NCBI GenBank assembly: GCA_047967505.1
Contig: CM106540.1
Reading direction: 5' to 3' (one strand)
From: Dipteris shenzhenensis
Taxonomy: Eukaryota; Polypodiophyta; Polypodiopsida; Gleicheniales
Length of the DNA: 64,000 bases
Below, one piece after another: positions 11,560 through 22,399 of this stretch; the stretch's first letter is position 1; every line of letters starts with the position of its first letter. A program made the position numbers and the translations under genes. The notes under the pieces were generated by a model. That model did no database searches, had not been told where the DNA came from, and worked only from the letters and a program-made list of their open reading frames with translations.

Positions 11560-12150
11560 ATTAGTATGTACCTACTCACAATGCTCTAGAAGAACAAAGA
11601 TATCACTTTCATTGGTCAAGATTCTAGTAGAGTAAATGGCAAAGAAGCCACTGTTGTCTCTTATGTCTGTAGCATTGGGACCATTGTAGATAGTTATAAA
11701 CCATTTGACATCAAGAATGAAAATACTAAATCATCTCAAATCAACTTCATAGATGTCACATATGGTCCCACAGTAATCTAACTATGAGGAGAGAAGATTG
11801 GTATCAGAAGCACTTGCTCAGCTATCTTGTAAGAAGTTAGCCATGACTCCACAATCACAGGTGACTCTCCTTGAATCAATGCATTCCACACAAAAATGCG
11901 ATCCATGTGACCATAATACACTGTACTTTTTGTACTACAAAAGAACATGATTAAAATAATGAGGATGCATTTTGTAGTGATTGTGACCATAACTACCCAA
12001 ATTGAGTAGAAAGGTAAGAAACTTACATGTGGCATACATCTGACTGCAAGCTCTCGATTACGTCCTCATCCTCTTTGGCTTCATGAAGAGCTTCTTGTAT
12101 CCAATCACATGACATGTGTCTGGGAAGAAGACCAAGGTCCAGTGGATATG
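11560..12150 (-). pseudogene. CACTA transposase (TNP2-type) C-terminal fragment
   Basis: On the minus strand, in several frames, the translation shows SHFCVECIDSRRVTCDCGVM, then DYCGTICDIYEVDLR, VKWFITIYNGPNATDIRD and STRILTNESDIFVLLEHCEQ. The layout (DCG, DYCGTI, an aromatic/acidic block, VKWF, GPNAT) matches the C-terminal part of the TNP2 gene at 59.3-59.6 kb and the DUF4216-type region of plant CACTA transposases. The upstream part of the same gene is probably the fragment at 13811-14080, with Gypsy sequence between them. Confidence 0.65.
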
Positions 12151-12323
12151 GTACCCTTCACCTATGCATGACTCTAAATCTCATCCTCTTATTTATTCTT
12201 TTTGCTACATGTATACTGCAATCGACAACTCTAATATATCTATAGGTGACAAAAAACCTCGGAACCCTACATACTGAGAGAACCTAGCTCTTCCTATGAA
12301 AGCAGTAGGAAAGAGCCAACATT

Positions 12324-12341
12324 TGGTGCCGCTGTCGGGGA
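12324..12341 (+). other. LTR-retrotransposon primer-binding site (Gypsy type) and LTR end
   Basis: TGGTGCCGCTGTCGGGGA resembles the TGGCGCCGTTGCCGGGGA site of plant Gypsy elements (tRNA-Asp type), with three differences. It lies 2 bp after a sequence ending CCAACA, suitable as the 3' end of an LTR. The 5' end of that LTR could not be set; it lies somewhere after 11.5 kb. About 450 bp of plus-strand internal sequence follow with no recognisable gag. Confidence 0.6.
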
Positions 12342-12786
12342 GACTAGCGTCTCAAGTAGCGAGTAAACATACGTAGGTATGTCTAAAAAACAAACTACTT
12401 TGAACTTTCACGAAAATGACACTCAAGGGCAACTTATGGATCAAAGGAATAGTGGTGTTTCATATGTCATCTCTATCACCCATCCGCATAGGGATATCTT
12501 TTATGTCTTCCATAGGTGGACGGGGATTTGCTAATTCAATCCAACCTTTAAAATTCCTCCAGAGATTGGGACAATTCCATAATACGATTCCAATGGGAAT
12601 TGAAACAGGGCAACTTAGAATGCTAGAGAGTGCAGCTCCTCAAAGTTGGAGTGGTGGTACATTATGTTGCAGATTCTATTGTTGGAACAGAGGCTCGAGT
12701 ATAGTATCAATACTAAATGGGACCAAGTCAAGGATTGGATCTTATGCTTGCTTCTTAGCCTCAAATTGAGCTTGTTCCTTTTGTTC

Positions 12787-13740
12787 TCATTGTTGAAGTG
12801 CCTGAAATCGAGCCTTCTCCACTTCTGCATTAGGGTATGGAGCTTCTTTTGTTTGAGGCTCTGGCTGCTCATTGCTTGGCAGAGGTATAGGCACTTGTGC
12901 TTTCTTTGGAAAATGTCTTCTTGATTGAATTGGAATATTAGGGTCCTTGGTGGTGTCTTTTTGCTGTCGTGTAATTACATTCAAAGGTTGTGATATTATA
13001 CTTACTGGCCCTAGACTTTGATGGTCCACCCCAATAATGTTGATTAGGACGTCAAGCTTAGCCTTAGTTTGTTATGGGACTTTATTTTTCATGGGACAAT
13101 CCATACAGGCATGGCCAATGCCACAATCTCTGTAGAGTGGTTGGAAAAGTAGTGCGGCTACCACGATGAGGGCACTCTGCGATCCGATGATTCTCTCCAC
13201 ACCCGTAGCACTTGATTAAAATGCTCGATATGTGTTGGGCTTGATTGGCATAGACCAGTATTAAACCTTCTTCTCCTTTCCACATAGTACACTGGGTCCT
13301 CAACTTCATACTCGAATGGTGAATCCACTTCCTCGGCTTGAAGTTGCTATATTGGAATTTCCAGAGAGGAGCTAGATTGAGCGCTCTTGGATATGGTCAT
13401 GGATTTGGATTCCTGAGTAATTGCAGAACTTGGGTCCGGATGGGAACATGATTCATCAACCTCGGAGCTAGGGGCATTTGTGCAAGTGCCATTTACTTGT
13501 ACACACTGGGATGGGTGTCGGTTGGTATTGTTGAGGTCGAGGCGGGTTGTTGCGCATGTTAAAGATGCAGCTATTTTCATAATGGCCACCGACTATGTAG
13601 ATATGGCACCACAACCTTGGTAGTATATTTGTTGGTGCAGTGATCTTGGCTCTTAGGACCATGCATTCATTTGCTGTATGACTGGCCATGTAGTGTGAAC
13701 ACCATACATTTTCTCACCATGGATAAGTCCGAGGTGGCGG
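12787..13740 (-). pseudogene. Gypsy gag/protease-region fragment
   Basis: Minus-strand frames carry a retroviral-type zinc knuckle, CYGCGENHRIAECPHRG (about 13190-13240). Upstream is a second Cys/His segment with GGHYENSCIFNMRNNPPRPQQY, preceded by HTANECMVLRAK. Downstream is SLGPVSIISQPLNVITRQQ (about 12960-13010), typical of the stretch between gag and protease in plant Gypsy polyproteins. Several stops and frameshifts break it. It points opposite to the primer-binding site at 12324, so the two belong to different or rearranged elements. Confidence 0.7.
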
Positions 13741-13810
13741 TTGAGACATGTCCATGGCTTGCATCATTTCTTCTTTTAGCTTCATGGTCATGGCCTCTAG
13801 GTGATCTTCA

Positions 13811-14080
13811 TTAGAGATTTTGGCAGTGGACACGATGTATCCTGGGGATGATGAGAAAGTGTCTCAAGACCTTCACTGAGATCGTCGTCTCCCCCAGCAA
13901 GTCCTTTTTGTAGTGTTGTGCTCCACACTCCGGACAATTAACCAAATTGCCATACTCATGACGAAACAAAATACAATCATTAGGGCAAGCAGGGATGGTG
14001 TCATAATCTAGCCTAACCATTGTCAATATCTTCTTCGCTTCATCTTTGGAATTAGGCATGGTATTTGAGGTAAGCAACAT
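13811..14080 (-). pseudogene. CACTA transposase (TNP2-type) central fragment
   Basis: This 89-residue frame contains SKDEAKKILTMVRLDY, IPACPNDCILFRHEYGNLVNC and VKVLRHFLIIPRIHR. The signature of a YEAKK-like segment, HACPNDC(I/V)L(F/Y)R, Cys pairs and VLR(Y/H)FP(I/L)IPR is that of the TNP2 transposase of plant CACTA elements. It is truncated on both sides. Confidence 0.82.
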
Positions 14081-14839
14081 CTTCTAGAGCAACCTATTGC
14101 AATTTTTATATCCAAGAAACCTTAAAAATGAGATACTAATTAAAACAATTAGGAATGAGATACTAAGAACGAGGACCAAGATACTAAGAACAAGGATCCA
14201 AACATGATTTGCACTAATCTTATCAAGGCTGAGACACTTATGTTTGACTAGCCATACTTTGCCTGCAAATTCAAGATTGAGAGGCAAGCTCATAGTTTTA
14301 TCATCCTTGCACCATCATACAAGCATGTTGATGCCAAACCTTGCATCATGGTCTCATGCTCAGATATCTCGTCCCCATCTCCCATTGTGCCTCCAAAAAT
14401 AGAATCCATCATGACTGCCATACCCTCATCCTTCTCTAGAGGATCATCCAACTCAAAGTGTGACCAGGCGGTACATGTGCTCCCTCACTGGCTCCTCATT
14501 GGTCTTCTCATCCTATATAATGATGCAAGGTTAGTGTGTGCAATACACATGCAATATAAATATTAATGAATCACTCAAATATCATTGGTTTATCGGAGGT
14601 TTATCGATGATGCACTAGCATGATTACTGATATTCTCTTTTGGTGGTGCCTCTCTATACATCTGCAAGTGGTGCATGACAATATGGCATTGATAACCAAC
14701 TCCTCACCTGCAAGGACAAGGCAATCACTCATGAAGGTACTCCACACTCCCGAGAGGTGGCCCCCCATCCGATGAGTTGTCACTACTCATCCTCTCCACC
14801 TGAACACATCCAAAACCATCCCCCCTAGTCAAGTCAAAC

Positions 14840-15145
14840 ACCCTAATCCCTTAGAAATCCCCAAACCCACCCTCCAAAACCCAAAACCCTAGACCACCTT
14901 AAACCTTCTTAAAACCCCAACACCCCCTAAACCCCCCCTAAACCCCCTCAAACCCCCTTAACCCCCCCAAAATCCCTTAAACCCATTTGAATTTCCTAAA
15001 TCCCTCCAACCTCTAAACTCTAAAGTCCCTTAAACATTGAACACCCCCTAAACCCCCCTTAAATCCCCCTTAAATCCCCTCAAACATCCTTAAAGCCCCC
15101 CAAGACCCCCTAAACCCTAAGCCCCTAGAACCCCCAAACCCCTAT
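14840..15145. repeat. Degenerate telomere-like C-rich tract (CCCTAAA-related)
   Basis: Roughly 300 bp consist of irregular CCCCCTAAACC, CCCTTAAACC and CCCTAGAACC units. Spacing varies from 7 to about 20 bp, so it is not a perfect plant telomere repeat (CCCTAAA) but is clearly related in composition. It ends at about 15145, where an imperfect palindrome around ATATCGATGCCCATATTGATG starts. Confidence 0.7.
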
Positions 15146-15309
15146 TTCATCGATATGGGCATCAGTATATATCGATGCCCATATTGATGCCTCTACTATA
15201 TATACTGATGCCGATACCGTTGGTTGTACCGATGACACGGAAGATAAAACCCACGCTTTCCCTTCCCATGACGCCATTCTTGTTTTGCTTTCTTGCATCC
15301 TCACTCCTC

Positions 15310-15580
15310 GATTTTAGATTGTGATTGCCCTCCATCCGTGCCTCCTTACTCCATCCTCCTCCCTCCCCCTCCCACCTCTCCATCCTCTCCTACATTATCC
15401 CTCTCCACCTACAAGACTTGCTAAAGCTCCCTCTCCACCTCAAGGTAAGAATTTCTCTCATCTACTTATATTTCATGTTCTTTTTGTTTCTTTGTCTTCC
15501 TTTTATGTAACCTTCTCCCTCTCCTCTAGTTTCCTTCCATTTCTCTTATGTTTCTCTCCTCCTTTCCTTTTCTTTCAAAA
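15310..15580 (+). repeat. Pyrimidine-rich low-complexity tract
   Basis: CTCC/TTCT-rich sequence on the plus strand. The frames of 61 and 118 residues over it are Pro/Ser/Phe/Leu-rich translations of the tract and are not supported as genes. Confidence 0.7.
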
Positions 15581-15729
15581 TTATGAAAGGAAAGAACAAT
15601 GTATGAAAAAAATAATAATAAAAGAGAGCAGTAGGAACGCTCTACCTATTGTTTTTGTGCTTTGCTTTTGTTTGTAGGCTTCTCTTTGTCTCCTCTCCAT
15701 TCCTTTTGGTATCTTGCTTCTCCAAACTC

Positions 15730-16032
15730 CTCCTGTCAAAAATAGATTACTTTGATGAGACAAAGCCAACAATAATATACTGTGATAATCAATCGGCTCA
15801 AACATTGGCCAAGAATCTAGTATACCACTCCAGGACAAAGCACATTGACGTCAGAGAGCACTTCATCAGAGAAAGAGTGTTACTTGGTGACATCACATTG
15901 CAACATTGTGATAGCAAAGAGAATGTTGTAGACATCTTTACCAAACCACTCGGTAAAGAGCTATTCGAGAAACACCGACTAGCTCTTGGTTTGATGCAGA
16001 GGAAGGACATTAATCCCATAAAAGGGGTGTGA
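15730..16032 (+). pseudogene. Copia polyprotein C-terminus (RNase H) fragment
   Basis: The frame reads IIYCDNQSAQTLAKN, HSRTKHIDVREHFIRERV and VVDIFTKPLGKELF, then a stop at 16030-16032. These are conserved residues at the end of Copia RNase H (CDNxSA, RTKHI, HFIRE, DIFTK). Nothing upstream of about 15730 continues the domain. Immediately after it come a purine tract and an LTR, so this is the 3' end of an element lying mainly to the left and now lost. Confidence 0.93.
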
Positions 16033-16378
16033 TGGAATGTAATGCTCAGTACTTCTTCGATTCCCCAAAATCATCATCTTGAGGGAAGGACTACTTCATG
16101 ATGTTGATCTTGAGGGAAGGTGTTGAGAGTTCACGCTCAACATCATGTGATCACGTGTGCATAGCACCATCATGTGATCATGTGTCCTTATCGAGTGCTA
16201 TAAAGGAAAGGGTTAGATCCCCTAACCCTAGCCCTAACCGTAAATGGGTTTGTATATATTCTATTTTTGCAACTGAATCTAGTGTATAGTTAGTCATTTG
16301 TGGTGTGCTCTCTAGCTGTGCCCTCTCTCGTCTCCACTCTTCTCCTCTCCCCTCTTCATATTTTGTCATGATATCAGA
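16030..16378 (+). mobile_element. Copia LTR (349 bp) between a polypurine tract and a primer-binding site
   Basis: The LTR starts TGATGGAATG right after the purine tract AAAAGGGGTG (about 16019-16029). It ends TTTTGTCA at 16378 and is followed at once by TGATATCAGAGC, one mismatch from the initiator-Met tRNA primer-binding site TGGTATCAGAGC. A TATA-like CTATAAAGG lies at about 16199. Having internal 3' sequence on its left and internal 5' sequence on its right makes it the shared LTR of a tandem (LTR-internal-LTR-internal) arrangement rather than a normal 5' or 3' LTR. Confidence 0.82.
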
Positions 16379-16390
16379 GCTTGGTTTTGC
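16379..16390 (+). other. Copia primer-binding site (initiator-Met tRNA type)
   Basis: TGATATCAGAGC directly abuts the LTR end. It is 11/12 identical to the usual plant Copia site. The perfect version, TGGTATCAGAGC, is present on the minus strand at 54827-54838. Confidence 0.85.
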
Positions 16391-17633
16391 CTTCCACTGA
16401 GGCACCATCCTCCTTGTGAGAGTGAGATAGTGATTGAGAGATTGAGAGCTTCTTGAGTGTTCTTATGAGAGTTCACTTTCGTAGAAAATTTCCGTTCATT
16501 GAAAGAGATTTCCATTTGAAAGAATTCCATCTATTCTTTCCATTGTGATTTGAGAGCAAGAGAGCTGGTGTATTCTTCTTTAGAGAAATCTGAAAGAGAT
16601 TGAGAGCATTCTCTCTATGAGAGAGAATAGAGAGAGCTCACTCGATTGCAAGCTCCTACAAGCATCAACTAAGCCAAGCCTTGTTGATGTGGCAAGCAGC
16701 CATGAGTAGAGGACCTATGACTACAACAAACCCCACTGGTCTCCACAATGAGATGTCATTCGTCTACACAACAAAGGCATCTCCAACTAGGATTCCTACA
16801 ACGACTATCTAAGAAGGCGCATGCAAAGCTCCAAGATGACTCCCAGTCGACCGAACTACAACATTTGCACATTCATAGAGGGCTTTGATGATCATTGAAG
16901 TGCCATCTCCTAGAATGGTGCATCACCAAGCTTCCACTCTAGCATAAGCCTCCTACATCTCGACCAACACGTGGCTCCTACGACCCTTAGGCGAAACAAC
17001 TCCTATGGTCAACTCAACTTTGGATTTGTAGTTTTTTCAAATTGTTGAAGCATTGGCTCTGCACCATAATCTTTTTGTGCCTCCTTCCTTGAGATGCTTT
17101 CATGGGCTTTGCAGCTAGCCTCACGCCTCCAACAGCTCTATCAGTAGCCTCACTCCAACGGCCTCCAACAAGAAAGCAGCCTCACCAACTTCTCTCATCC
17201 AAGCACCAAACGACCACCACCAGACGGGCACCAACCAAGCAAAGGCCATCGACCCCTCTGCTTCTGTAAAACAATGTCTAGAGCGTGAAAGGGAGGGGGA
17301 ACGGCATCCCTGTACAATGACATCTAGAGCACATGCCTCAACTCCAAGCTCCTATGCCAACTCCTCTCGCTATGAATAGTCGCTCGTCTTCTCCTAGCTT
17401 CTCACAATGCCAGGGCCTAGCAGCTCCTTCGGCTCCCATCCCACGAGGCGACCTCTCCAACTGCATCTTGGTTCCCATGAGATTTCATCAATGAAATCTC
17501 ACTAGATTTTGACATAATCGAGTAGATTCCATCCCTCCGGGCCCTTTGGTCCTCAAGGTACCATGTGGCATCCCATACCAAGACCCTATCCCAGGGTCAC
17601 CACTCACCTTAGGAGTGGTCTACGAGCTGACAT
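16391..17633. other. Copia leader region without recognisable gene
   Basis: About 1.2 kb between the primer-binding site and the minisatellite. It begins with GAGAG-rich sequence resembling the leader of the gag-only element at 54.55-54.82 kb. From about 16.7 kb it becomes C-rich with scattered short Ser/Thr/Pro-rich frames. No conserved domain is seen. Confidence 0.6.
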
Positions 17634-18030
17634 GTGTCTCTTATCTTCCATGTTAGTAGCCCCGTGAGGCTGCCATGTCATCACCTGTGCCATGTTAGCT
17701 ACCATGTCACCCTACCAGCTCACCTGCCACATCATCTACCATGTCACCTATGCCACATCATCACTACCACATCATCAGCCATGTCATCAGTGCCACATCA
17801 TCAACCATGTCATCATTGCCATGTCATCTATTGACATCATCATTTGCACCACCTTAGCAGTGCCACCTCAGCTGTCCAGTCAGCATTGACTCCTACAGGC
17901 ACAGTTACCTCTACACAATCGCTGCATGTGACCACTCCTGCCACCTCAGCACAGGGCTCCACTAGCACACCTCTTGCTAGGCATAGTGCCACATCATCAT
18001 TGCATGTGACCCACAGTGACACATCATCAT
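17634..18030. repeat. Degenerate CCATGTCATC / CCACATCATC minisatellite
   Basis: Units of about 10-30 bp around TGCCA(C/T)(A/G)TCATC repeat irregularly to about 17845, with looser copies to about 18030. Frames of 65-87 residues across it are repeat translations rich in His, Ser and Thr. Confidence 0.8.
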
Positions 18031-18336
18031 TGAGCACATTTGCACTCCTTTTGCCCCTCCACCTAGATCAAGTTGTATCTCTTGATCTAGGAAGAATTTG
18101 AGGGTTCTCCAAAAAGGAAAGTCGCTCGATTTTTCATGCTCTACGTGCTCTCACATCACATGCACATTTCAGTGCAAGTTACACTCACATTTGAGCCTTA
18201 CTGACAAAACCACTTCCTTCACACACATTCGCCTCTACATTGACGCATCTGACCTAGCACTTATAAAGAACAAAAGAAAAGGAATTATTTGCTATTCAGA
18301 GATTTTCACGACACTTTTGAGTACATTTCTTGCACC

Positions 18337-21300
18337 ATGTCGACTAGCAATGTCAATTTGAAGGCATCTGCTAAGTTAGACAACTCCAATTATGGTACAT
18401 GGAAATATCGAATGGAGACCATTCTTATACTTCAGGACAAATGGGAGTATGTTGATGGGTCTACACCTAGACCATTGGATGATCCAGCCACAAGTAGCTC
18501 TACTCCATGTGTTATCACAGCACCAGCAACGGGATTTACAGGTACACAAACAGTTTTCGCACTAGTAGTAGATCCTGCCATTGCCCGACCTTAGGCAAAA
18601 TGGGATAAGAAAGACAAGTACACCTATCATCTGATCAAGCTCAACATAGTCAAGACATCGAAAGAAGCATGGGATATGTTCACAGCTCTCTACAAGTCCA
18701 AGAACACATCCAGGATTCTCACCCTAAGAAACCAAATCAACTAGAGTTTCTACAACAGCAACGAAACTAGTCATGCTTATGTACTCTGCATAAAAGACTA
18801 CAATAGTCAACTTGTAGCAGGAGGAGAGACTATGAACCCCGTAGAAATGGTTCAAGTCATTTTGAATGGACTAGGAGAGGGATATGAGAATCTAGTCCAT
18901 AGTATTGCCATCCAATGGAAAATTCTGACACTGGAAGAACTTCAGTCAGTTCTACTTGGTGAAGAACTCAGAACTCAAGCAATTCAAGCACAAAAAGGTC
19001 ATTCTAATGATCAGGCATTCACAGCTTCAGACAAAAGTAGAGGTAGAGGCAGAGGCAGAGGTAGAGGTAGAGGTAGATCATATCAGAAAGGGGGTAATCA
19101 TCAGCAACAAAATCAAAGTCAGCATTAGCATCAGCATCAACATCATCCTTAGCAAATCAAAATCAGCAAAGAGGCTCGGGGGGGTCACTCATCAAATGTA
19201 ACCCTATCACGTGAGTTCGACAGAAGGATATTTTCTATTTCTAAAATTTACAGAAATAAATATACATAAAGGACTATTTAAAATAGTTTTGGAAAAAATT
19301 TACAGATTTGTATAGAAAAGGGGTACATTTTATTAATGAAAAAATTTACAGATAAGGGATTTTAAATATAGGCCTTGAACGCACGTGATATAGAGGGTTT
19401 ATACATAGTGACCCCCCCGAGCAAAGAGGAAATCATTCCAACCGAGGAAGATTTCAAGGATGAAAGAATGCATCCACCAACGTGTCAAACATTTAGTGCA
19501 ACTGCTATCACAAATTTGGACACTATGAAAGAGATTGCCGCAAGAACCAGTACGACCAAGGCGGTCAATCCAGTAATAATCGAGGGAATTTTTGAGGTAG
19601 AGGAAATCATCGTGGTGGACATTCTAGTCACACTCATTTTGCAAATGAACATGGGAATATGTTTCTTACAAGTGAGGAAATGCAATAGACTAATACAATG
19701 TACCCAAACACTGATGACAATCCCAAAGAGGATTTTAGCTATCAAGTCGACCAAGTGGAATAGGATCCTTGGTACATCGACAGCAATGCATCATCTCACA
19801 TGACAAATAATCAAGAATGGTTCACAGAAATGAAGACATTAGAAGGTTAGAAAAATGTCATTTACATAGTAGACAATACACCGAATCCAGTTCAAGGGAC
19901 ATGCGTTATCCCTATGACCAATTTCACTGGTATGAAAGGATTGGCGAAAGATGTGCTCTATGTTTTGAAGCTCAGCAAGAACCTTTTGTCAGTAGGTCAA
20001 ATGACGGAACACAATTATCGAGTCATCTTCAATGGTGATGAATGCACTATCAGAGATAAATCAAAAAGATGTCAGCTAGTAGCAAAAGGTGTTAAGGAAG
20101 GATGCTTATACAGAATGCTAGCTACAGTACCAGATAAGCATGCCATGTCTACTCAACCGCAACAAATGCCACTATCTGCAAAATGGCACGAGAGATATGG
20201 TTATGTCAACTTCAAGTACTTGTTAGATCTTAGGAATCAAAATATGGCAATTGGGATTCCGAAGCTACAGTTTCTTGGAAAAGTTTGCGAAGCATGCTAT
20301 TTCGGCAAACAAAAGTGAATCAACTTTTGCAGAAGTACCTCTCATGCATGAGGTATTCTTGATTTGATACATATAGATGTATGGGGTTATGCCCAGACCC
20401 GCAGCATCAATGGTTCACTTTATTACTTGACTTTCATCGATGACTACAACAGATATTGTTGGGTCTACTTCCTAAAAGAGAAATCTGAAGTGTTTTCTAG
20501 ATTTCAAGAATTCAAAGCCATGGTAGAAAACCAGATAGGCAGAAAGATCAAGGTCATGAGATCAGATAGAGGAGGTGAATAAATGTCTTTAGCATTCATG
20601 AACTTTTGTAGAAGTCATGGTATACGAAGACAATTCACATGTGCAAAAACTCCTCAACAAAATGCAAGAGCTGAAAGGAAGAATGGGACTTTTGCAAATA
20701 ATGCTAGAGCAATGCTTAGTGAAAAGTTTCTTCCGAATCAATATTGGGCAGAAGCAATAGCCACTGCAAACTATTTGCTTAATCGGCTTCAAATCGAACT
20801 GATACAAGGTGTGACTCCTTTTGAAGCATTCACTAAACAGAAGCCACACATTGGGCATCTCCGCATATTTGGTTGCATAGCATATGCCCTCATACATGAT
20901 GATCATTGCTAGAAATTGGATGGGAAGTCACGCAAATGCATCATGGTTGGCTACAGTGAAGAAAGCAAAGCATACAAATTGTATGATCCCATCAACCGAA
21001 AAGTCATTATCTCCAGAGATGTAATCTTTGATGAGGAATCAGAATGGAAAACCTCACCTACACAGGAGATAGAAGCATCGACTTCAGAGCCATCTACAAA
21101 ACAGGTTGATGAAGAAGAGAAAGAATTGATAGCAACACCCCAAGTAGAGCCATAGCAACTTAGATGGTCTACTAGGGAAAGCAAACCTCCAACCAGATTG
21201 ACATATGCTCAGAAAGGCAAAGCAATTTAGGTGGAAACCACCAACTATGCTCTTATGACTACCATCATGGCTACAGAAGAGCCAGCGAAGACATAGTAGA

Positions 21301-21510
21301 CAAGCCAGAATGGCAAACTGCTATGAATGAAGAAATGGATGCTTTGTCTAAGAATAATGCTTGGGAATTATGCAACCTTCCACCAGGAAAGAAGGCAATA
21401 GCAAACAAATGGGTATACAAAGTGAAGTACAATCTAGATGGAAGTATTCAAAGATACAAAGCCAGACTAGTTGCAAAAGGATTTGCACAGCAATATGGTC
21501 TACACATCTT
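18337..21510 (+). pseudogene. Copia gag-pol polyprotein, broken, carrying a MITE and truncated in reverse transcriptase
   Basis: Starts ATG 18337 (MSTSNVNLKASAKLDNSNYG). Gag follows: WKYRMETIL at 18395, LNGLGEGYENL at about 18870, and an Arg/Gly repeat at about 19035-19080. A 247-bp MITE (19175-19421) sits in gag. After it comes a degenerate zinc knuckle (KFGHYERDC), then protease WYIDSNASSHMT at about 19770-19805 with DSN instead of catalytic DSG. Gag-pre-integrase is WHERYGYVNF. Integrase has HIDVWG (20364), MRSDRGGE and AERKNG, supplying the D, D and E. The reverse-transcriptase start is ANKWVYKVKYNLDG, KARLVAKGFAQQYG. Similarity ends near 21510 and minus-strand Helentron sequence follows. 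Stops at about 18592, 19126, 20317, 20581 and 20911, plus the truncation, make it dead. It may pair with the LTR at 16030. Confidence 0.95.
19175..19421 (+). mobile_element. 247-bp MITE, copy 1 (in Copia gag)
   Basis: Ends are CTCGGGGGGGTCACT and AGTGACCCCCCCGAG, a perfect 15-bp inverted repeat. Flanks are the 8-bp duplication CAAAGAGG at 19167-19174 and 19422-19429. Both subterminal regions carry CACGTG, and AAATTTACAG occurs three times inside. There is no coding capacity. An 8-bp target duplication is usual for hAT elements (P-type elements also give 8 bp), but these termini are not a textbook hAT end, so the superfamily is left open. Confidence 0.93.
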
Positions 21511-21536
21511 TTCTCGTGCCTATGGCTTTTTGCTCC

Positions 21537-22370
21537 TTATGTGGAAGGTCGAGGTTTGATATGTTTGTTTGAGACGTATTTGTCCAAAAATCTCTCTATT
21601 TCATCGTCATTTGACCAACCGTATGTTGGTGCATCATTAACCCAAAGCAAGCAATGATCATGTTGACTCCCTCTATGTTGAAATTCCATGAGAAGGAAAA
21701 AATCAAGTATAACTCCTAAGATTTTTTTGTCATTCTTTAGAAGTGTTTTTATTGCTTGGAACCTGTGGATGTAGTATTGCACTATTGTGATTTGATCTAA
21801 CCAAATCATGCCGACTCCCAAATTATTGCACTATTGTGATGGCATCATTAACCCAAAGCAACAAGCCATGATCATGCCGATTCCCTCTATTTGAAATTCC
21901 ATGAGAAAAAAAAAATCAAGTATAACTCCTAAGATTTTGTTGTCATTCTTTAGAAGTGTTTTCATTGCTTAGAACCTATGGATGTAGTATTGCACTATTG
22001 TGATGGGATCTGACTAGATCAAGTATTTGATTGCAATGGTGGTGCGTGGTTCGATTCCACTTGTGGATACTTTTTTAAGTTCATGTAGACATTTTATCAA
22101 GGGGTCCCAGAGTTTCTTTGCTAGAGAGAAGGTGATGAAGAATGTTGGTTGCCCTAGTTGCCTGACCATCAAGAATAGATTATTTTTTAGGTGGTGCTTA
22201 TAGTCTACTGATGTCTACAAACAATTAAAGTCTTCTATACTACAATAGCTTCTCAATGTTAGTATCATGCAATGCCTCTGATGCCTGTAAAAATCAACCC
22301 TGTAGTTGTCCCTTATGCAGTCATATCGAATGGATGACAATACTTGCTTCACTAGAACTTTCATTGTCTT
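21537..22370 (-). pseudogene. Helentron Rep (HUH) fragment with internal tandem duplication
   Basis: The minus-strand frame 21537-21821 reads ITIVQYYIHRFQAIKTLLKN, FLLMEFQHRGSQHDHCLLWV and EIERFLDKYVSN. HDH is the HUH metal-binding motif of the Rep nuclease. It corresponds block for block to 39.37-39.60 kb of the large Helentron. Upstream pieces (HDTNIEKLL and similar) continue in broken frames to about 22370. A segment of about 160 bp (21633-21793) is repeated at 21844-22005 (offset about 211 bp), duplicating part of the Rep domain. It directly truncates the Copia element on its left. Confidence 0.8.
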
Positions 22371-22399
22371 AAAGATCATTACAAAAAATTTAGACTAAA

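Noticed and set aside
19167-19429. Assigning the 247-bp MITE a 9-bp (Mutator-type) duplication
   Set aside because: A 9-bp reading works for copies 1 and 2 only by including a terminal base; copy 3 allows 8 bp only, so 8 bp with symmetric ends is the consistent solution.
20589-20906. 105-residue minus-strand frame
   Set aside because: It is antisense to the Copia integrase, which is clearly coding on the plus strand.
22021-22072. tRNA-like B box (GGTTCGATTCC) with flanking GTGG/CCAC stem
   Set aside because: No matching A box, anticodon arm or acceptor stem; the sequence falls inside the Helentron Rep remnant.
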